A stretch of 64,000 nt of DNA. Origin: Dinoroseobacter sp039192165. GTDB lineage: Bacteria > Pseudomonadota > Alphaproteobacteria > Rhodobacterales > Rhodobacteraceae. Location of the stretch: contig JBCCXD010000002.1 in assembly GCA_039192165.1 (NCBI GenBank), positions 62,001 through 126,000 of the forward strand, read 5' to 3'. The notes beneath the pieces are model-generated. The model did no database searches, was not told the DNA's origin, and saw only the letters and a list, made by a program, of their open reading frames with translations. Shown piece after piece: positions 60,126-64,000 of the stretch (the first letter of the stretch is position 1; each line of letters starts with the position of its first letter). A program made the translations under genes and the position numbers.

Positions 60126-61184
60126 CTAAGATCCAAGTCCCATCGCGCGATCTTTCAGGCTTGGTTTGCGCATCCATTTTGCGGCAGGTTTGGACCAAGG
60201 ATGGCTGGGCCACTTGGCAACTGCCTCAAGCACTGATGGTCGGGCTATCGAGCGGTCAGAATACTCCTGTAGAGCCTTATGGTCTGATCCATCACGCCAC
60301 AATGAACCATAGCCGAGATACTCCAGACGAAACAGGCTGACGCCCCAGAACAGATCAGCAAGCGTGAAAGCACTGCCGCATATCCAAGGTCCCGAAGATT
60401 TTTCAAGATCTGCTTCGAGTTGAGCGAGAAGTGCCTTTGTTTTATCGAGCGCGCCACGCATCTTTTTGCGGTCAGCCACAAACGCGCTGCCCGCCTTTTC
60501 CTTCGCTATTTTGGCCGCGTAGGCCGCGTCCAGACGCTGATCTTCGCCTGCGACTTTGGCAGCTTCGGCTTCTACAGCAGCCGCCTTTTTCTGATGTTCG
60601 CCTTTGAATACACGTCGGAAGACAAAGGCACGCCCATCCGGGCCGTCGGGATTTGGCCCATAAAGAAGCGCGACATGAGGGGTTTGGTCGACCGCTTCCA
60701 GCTGTTTTTCTATCTCTGGCAGAAGGCTCTCGGGAACCAGATCAACTCGGTTTCGATGTTGGGCTGCAAGGTAGCGGCAGATACGCAGTGAATCGGCGAC
60801 CACACTGCCGTTATCTCGATCGAAGATGGTCGGGACGACCAACGCGTCGAAACCGCTTTCTTCTACGGAAGATCCGCCGTCCCATCCGGTTGCAAACTGC
60901 ATGCTGGATGCCGCGTCTGAGGCTAAGCGAAGCCGGATGTAGTCTGGCCGATAGTTTTCGTGCTTGCCGGGATCAAGCTCCAAGGACAACCACGGTAACC
61001 CGAGCTCATAAACCACTGCCCGCACTTTGTTGGAACAAATCGAAAAGCCGAAGTGGTAGATATCATACAGAGGGTCTGAACCCCCCAAGGCTGTGATCCG
61101 ATCAGCAGGAACGGTGTTTTGCCGGGCGTGCTTTGCCAGCATTTCGATCTGCTGAAACTCGGTTTGATCTATCGATGAGGACAC
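60126..61184 (-). CDS. GST-family protein resembling LinD/PcpC reductive dechlorinase
   Basis: A 352-residue protein with an N-terminal thioredoxin-like GST domain (YDIYHFGFSICSNKVRAVVYEL, Ser-Ile-Cys-Ser in the active-site position) and a C-terminal helical GST domain (SAFTLADLFWGVSLFRLEYLGYG). The order of blocks, including VVPTIFDRDNGSVVADSLRI and TPHVALLYGPNPDGPDGRA, follows the 2,5-dichlorohydroquinone dechlorinase LinD rather than typical 200-residue GSTs. The GTG at 61184 with GGGAG upstream gives a LinD-like length. The substrate is unknown; no dehalogenation pathway lies nearby. Confidence 0.75.
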   Translation of the reverse strand: MSSSIDQTEFQQIEMLAKHARQNTVPADRITALGGSDPLYDIYHFGFSICSNKVRAVVYELGLPWLSLELDPGKHENYRPDYIRLRLASDAASSMQFATGWDGGSSVEESGFDALVVPTIFDRDNGSVVADSLRICRYLAAQHRNRVDLVPESLLPEIEKQLEAVDQTPHVALLYGPNPDGPDGRAFVFRRVFKGEHQKKAAAVEAEAAKVAGEDQRLDAAYAAKIAKEKAGSAFVADRKKMRGALDKTKALLAQLEADLEKSSGPWICGSAFTLADLFWGVSLFRLEYLGYGSLWRDGSDHKALQEYSDRSIARPSVLEAVAKWPSHPWSKPAAKWMRKPSLKDRAMGLGS

Positions 61185-61432
61185 GGGGCAATTCTCCCAG
61201 AGAGCGCTACAACTTTCGCAGGTACGTTGGTGATGTCTGTTGCCAAGCAAATAGTACCCTTTCAGAAGTTACAAACGCTCCCGAACACTCAAGAAGGAGC
61301 GATCGCCGGCCAATTCCACGCCTGTTCCTAACTACGTTTGCACATGAACCTGCGCTGCCTGGAAACTGCAAGAACGATCCTAATTTGTCAGGTGTCGAGA
61401 CTACTGAGTGTTAAGCAGCGGAAGGCCAGGCG

Positions 61433-62188
61433 CTAAAATCGGAAAACGAAGCCAATACCACCGGAAATCAGCGCGTCATCCTCGATAATGGGGCTGTCAG
61501 TGATATCGTCGGACAAGAAATCACCTCGGAGCGAGCCCAGAACACTCCAATTGTCATTGATCTGGTACCTGGCCGACAGAGATACAAACGGCACAATTAC
61601 GTCGCCCGGAGCATACGTTGGGCGACCGGGTCGCGCTTCGTCCCCATCGACACCATAGATGTATTGGCTCAGGTCGCTGTTCTGCCAGGCCGCGCCGGCG
61701 CTCAGATCAAGCCCAAGCGTGCCGATCCGTTGGCGCGCACCGAACCGCAGGCGGGCCTCGTTGCCGTCGTGATCTCCGGTAAATTCCTGCCGTAGGGCAA
61801 AGCGGGTGTAAAACTGCCCGATATCATACTGCGCTTCGAGCGACAGATCGCCGGTGACATCCCGGTCGATGCCGTCAAGCTGATCACCGTCCGTTGAAAT
61901 CAACCCCGAGAACCGTGGTCGAGCCGCTGCTGTCAGGCGCCATGGGCCACTATTCAGAAAGTCGTATTCGACACCTAGCGTGCCAATCTCGAAAGGGCCC
62001 TGCCTGTAACTGACCAGCGGGAGCGGGATGATATCGCTGTCCTGGCCAAGATACGGGTTGGTGTCGCCAAGCACGCTTAAACCCAGCGTCCAGCCGTCAG
62101 CACGCTCCTCGCGCGGTCCGGCTTGGGACACTGCGACCGTCGGAAACAGGATTAACCCGAGGGCCAAAAGGCGGGCAGCAACAGACAT
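61433..62188 (-). CDS. MipA/OmpV family outer membrane protein
   Basis: A 251-residue protein with a signal peptide (ARLLALGLILFPTVAVSQA) and a predicted beta barrel of the MipA/OmpV type: GWTLGLSVLGDTNPYLGQDSD, IPLPLVSYRQGPFEIGTLGVEYDF, and the aromatic terminus GGIGFVFRF fitting BAM recognition. MipA was described as a scaffold for murein enzymes in E. coli; OmpV-like members may act in transport. GGAGAGGAG lies upstream of the ATG. No partner is obvious. Confidence 0.9.
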   Translation of the reverse strand: MSVAARLLALGLILFPTVAVSQAGPREERADGWTLGLSVLGDTNPYLGQDSDIIPLPLVSYRQGPFEIGTLGVEYDFLNSGPWRLTAAARPRFSGLISTDGDQLDGIDRDVTGDLSLEAQYDIGQFYTRFALRQEFTGDHDGNEARLRFGARQRIGTLGLDLSAGAAWQNSDLSQYIYGVDGDEARPGRPTYAPGDVIVPFVSLSARYQINDNWSVLGSLRGDFLSDDITDSPIIEDDALISGGIGFVFRF

Positions 62189-62772
62189 TCACTCCTCTCC
62201 GCAACGTGCGCGAGTTCCGAGACTATACCGCGATATGGGCCATACGCCAAAGCGTTCAATAACTTACCACGTGTTTTTGAGGGGACGTCAGGTATAAATC
62301 AGACCGACCTTAATGGCGTTCTGCGGGCATTTAGTCAGGCGCGTTTGCCGTCCGATGTTCTGTTTTCGGCCTGTTTCATCTTGCCGGGAGGCGGCGACTC
62401 GCTGAGGCGCCCGGAGCCGGCTTCTGCCTTTGCTCCGGGCCAAAATAGTCAAAAGTGCTGTTCACAGTCGTTTTGTGTTCTGCAACGCGTTGTTACAGAC
62501 AGCCGAACTGTTTCTGAGCGATAAAAACTGGCCGAAGTACCGACCCGACTAGCCTCGCAATAAGGCTTAACGGTCTATGAAAGGCCTGAGTCTCACCACA
62601 TTCGAAGCGCAGCGTGTTTGTGCGGCTAGGAGTTTTTCCGCAAGCCGCCTTTCTTTCGCCAGACTTGCGCCGCGCTGCCGACCGTCGCGCAAAATGCCCC
62701 CGACCGTCGGCAGGATGCGCCCTGCGCGGGCCCTGTCCCTGCGCGTCCGCGTGTCAGAAAGGATGACAGGCC
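62189..62772. other. Intergenic region before the repeat protein gene
   Basis: About 580 bp without a supportable gene on either strand. CCGACCGTCG occurs twice (about 62677 and 62699), and a 14-base AT stretch is near 62330. The 62577 frame on the plus strand is a shadow of GC-rich DNA. It should hold the promoter of the repeat protein gene. Confidence 0.5.
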
Positions 62773-63825
62773 ATGGCTTTTCCTATTTACCCCGGAACGG
62801 CATTCGTCGGCTCAGGTGGCAGCGTTGTCATCGAGGCCGAAAGTGCCGCGTTGCAGGGCGACTGGAGTGAAACGTTCGTTGACGGCGAAACAGTAGTTCT
62901 GTGGGATTCTAATCGCAGCAATTACGGCTCCGCGGAAGACGACGAGGCGCTCAGTTACTTCTTCACTGTGGACCAAGACGGCACGTATTCCATCGCGATG
63001 CATTCCGGTCGCATGTACTCCGTCATGAACCCCTCAGACCGTTACCACAATGGGGTCGACGGTGCTGAACGAACAGATACCGGAAATGATGCATTTGTCG
63101 GTGTTTTTGACGTTGAGGCGGATGCCTACGTCAAGACGCCTACGAAGCTCTATACCGGCCTTGGAAGCGCCGATGAAGATCTGCGCTGGGGCGACACATT
63201 TGACGACGCATCCGGTCATTACGACGCAGAAGTCGGTCTGGACGCCGAGAAGGTTTACCGTCTCGACATAATCGGCCGGTCCGACGCCTATGTGCTGGAC
63301 ACGGTCACGCTGAACAAGGACGCGCCGCTGAAAGACCCGGATGCACCGGAGTCTCCGGTCGAAGTTGTTGCGTTAGAACCTCCAGCCGATCCTCCGGCTG
63401 AGCAACCCGCAGACCCTCCAGCTGACCCTCCTGCAGACCCGCCCGCCGATTCCCCTGCCGATCCCCCTGCCGATCCACCGCCAGGGGACCCGCGCTCGGA
63501 GCTGCCTGGCGATCCACCAGAGGACGAAAGCCTTTCGGACTCCCCTGAGGAGGAGGCGCCGGAGGAGGCACGCGCAGCACGGGCCAGCGACGACGACGAC
63601 AGCTCCTCCAACCCTATCTCGAAAGTCTTCGATGCATTTTTCGGAATTTTTCAGGCGTTCTTCGGAGGCGGTGACGATGGGTCACCGCCGCCCGCCCCGG
63701 CTGCTGTCGGAGTACCAGTGGGCACGCCACTTCCGGATGTGATCCCGATTGTCGACGGCGACGACATGCCCGCCTTCGAGGACAGCGATACTGATCCAGA
63801 CGATCCTGACCTATTGGTCGTTTAA
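62773..63825 (+). CDS. Modular acidic protein with Pro-Ala-Asp-Pro repeats
   Basis: A 350-residue protein in three parts. Residues about 15-182 form a beta-rich carbohydrate-binding-like domain (VVIEAESAALQGDW, TYSIAMHSGRMYSV, KLYTGLGSADEDLRWG, YRLDIIGRSDAYVLD). Residues 203-239 are a tandem of the unit PPAD (PPADPPADPP). Residues 240-350 are acidic, with one hydrophobic stretch (SKVFDAFFGIFQAFFGGG, about 283-300). No signal peptide is present. AAAGGATG lies 6 bases before the ATG. I do not know a named family for the whole protein. Confidence 0.72.
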   Translation: MAFPIYPGTAFVGSGGSVVIEAESAALQGDWSETFVDGETVVLWDSNRSNYGSAEDDEALSYFFTVDQDGTYSIAMHSGRMYSVMNPSDRYHNGVDGAERTDTGNDAFVGVFDVEADAYVKTPTKLYTGLGSADEDLRWGDTFDDASGHYDAEVGLDAEKVYRLDIIGRSDAYVLDTVTLNKDAPLKDPDAPESPVEVVALEPPADPPAEQPADPPADPPADPPADSPADPPADPPPGDPRSELPGDPPEDESLSDSPEEEAPEEARAARASDDDDSSSNPISKVFDAFFGIFQAFFGGGDDGSPPPAPAAVGVPVGTPLPDVIPIVDGDDMPAFEDSDTDPDDPDLLVV

Positions 63826-64000
63826 CGCGACTAGGCGGCACCGATGGCGCGCAGCCCGTCCGACTTGCTGCGGTTGGGCGTCTGGCAGGCGCAATGCAGC
63901 GTGCTCAGAGTTTTCTCTCATTGCTCCTGGTCCTGAGGACGCGCAGGTTCCAACTCAGGAGAACGTGCGAAGTCTTGGCCATACGATCCTCGGGTGAACA
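63826..64000. other. Right window edge
   Basis: No gene supported in the last 175 bases. A 30-codon plus-strand frame from the ATG at 63844 is unlikely to be real. Confidence 0.4.

Noticed and set aside
59828..60136. 102-codon minus-strand frame between the Hint and GST genes
   Set aside because: Overlaps another frame on the plus strand, has no recognised domain and poor start context; left as intergenic.
63379..63489. Tandem DNA repeat, considered as a CRISPR or satellite
   Set aside because: The repeat has the period of the PPAD protein unit, lies in frame inside the 62773 gene and has no spacers.
1..64000. tRNA, rRNA, SRP RNA, tmRNA and RNase P genes
   Set aside because: I read the intergenic regions for their conserved stems and loops and saw none; a covariance search would be needed to be certain.

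Overview
The window reads as chromosomal DNA of an alphaproteobacterium of the Rhodobacterales (Roseobacter group), probably an aerobic anoxygenic phototroph. The basis is gene content: a bchE-bchJ pair for bacteriochlorophyll synthesis, GcrA, RpoH, several small families that are common in Rhodobacteraceae (DUF1467, DUF6455, DUF6476, DUF4389, DUF1127), VPLPA-CTERM surface proteins, and methylmalonyl-CoA genes (mce, meaB). The DNA is GC-rich and gene-dense, with many 1-8 bp overlaps. I found no tRNA, rRNA, insertion sequence, CRISPR array or prophage.

Layout. 1-11 kb is housekeeping: a MidA-like methyltransferase (cut by the window edge), lgt, ubiK, a YbjN-like gene, proC-csaA-hydroxyacid dehydrogenase, tdk with a candidate structured RNA upstream, a nuclease gene that looks frameshifted, and carB. 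11-14.5 kb holds a CPBP protease, an orphan Flp-like peptide and bchEJ, standing apart from any other photosynthesis gene; the bchE promoter carries a near-consensus FnrL box overlapped by a perfect PpsR/CrtJ box. 14.5-35 kb mixes aspS, a response regulator, mce, a nitroreductase, an M48 lipoprotein protease, paired DUF6455 proteins, cutA, rimO, a VPLPA-CTERM protein, gcrA, an ABC permease, an LMW-PTPase, cobB, an RluA-type pseudouridine synthase, rpoH, an Asp/Glu racemase, an Lrp regulator and an oxidoreductase.

35-42 kb is a compact Tad/Flp pilus locus (flp, cpaB, cpaE, cpaF, tadB, tadC) facing away from a LuxR-type regulator across an AT-rich gap. It has no secretin, prepilin peptidase or pilotin gene. 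42-50 kb carries oligoendopeptidase F, a DNA ligase and its associated exonuclease (separated by a DUF1127 gene and an ArgP-like LysR gene), a copper chaperone pair, and a Tat-exported nitroreductase-like gene cotranscribed with a MarR regulator and preceded by a duplicated operator-like palindrome. 50-58 kb has a second VPLPA-CTERM protein, rpmB, meaB, a DUF3108 protein, hrpB, argF and argD.

58-64 kb looks accessory: looser spacing, a Hint-domain protein, a GST-family protein resembling the LinD reductive dechlorinase, a MipA/OmpV outer membrane protein, and a modular acidic protein with an Ala-Asp-Pro-Pro repeat. A short dispersed element, TTCTTCTTTG-N3-AAATACTC, recurs at several gene ends between 41 and 56 kb. 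The most informative observations are the dual oxygen/redox control sites at bchE, the secretin-less Tad locus, the paired operator of the MarR locus, and the uncharacterised proteins of the last 6 kb.
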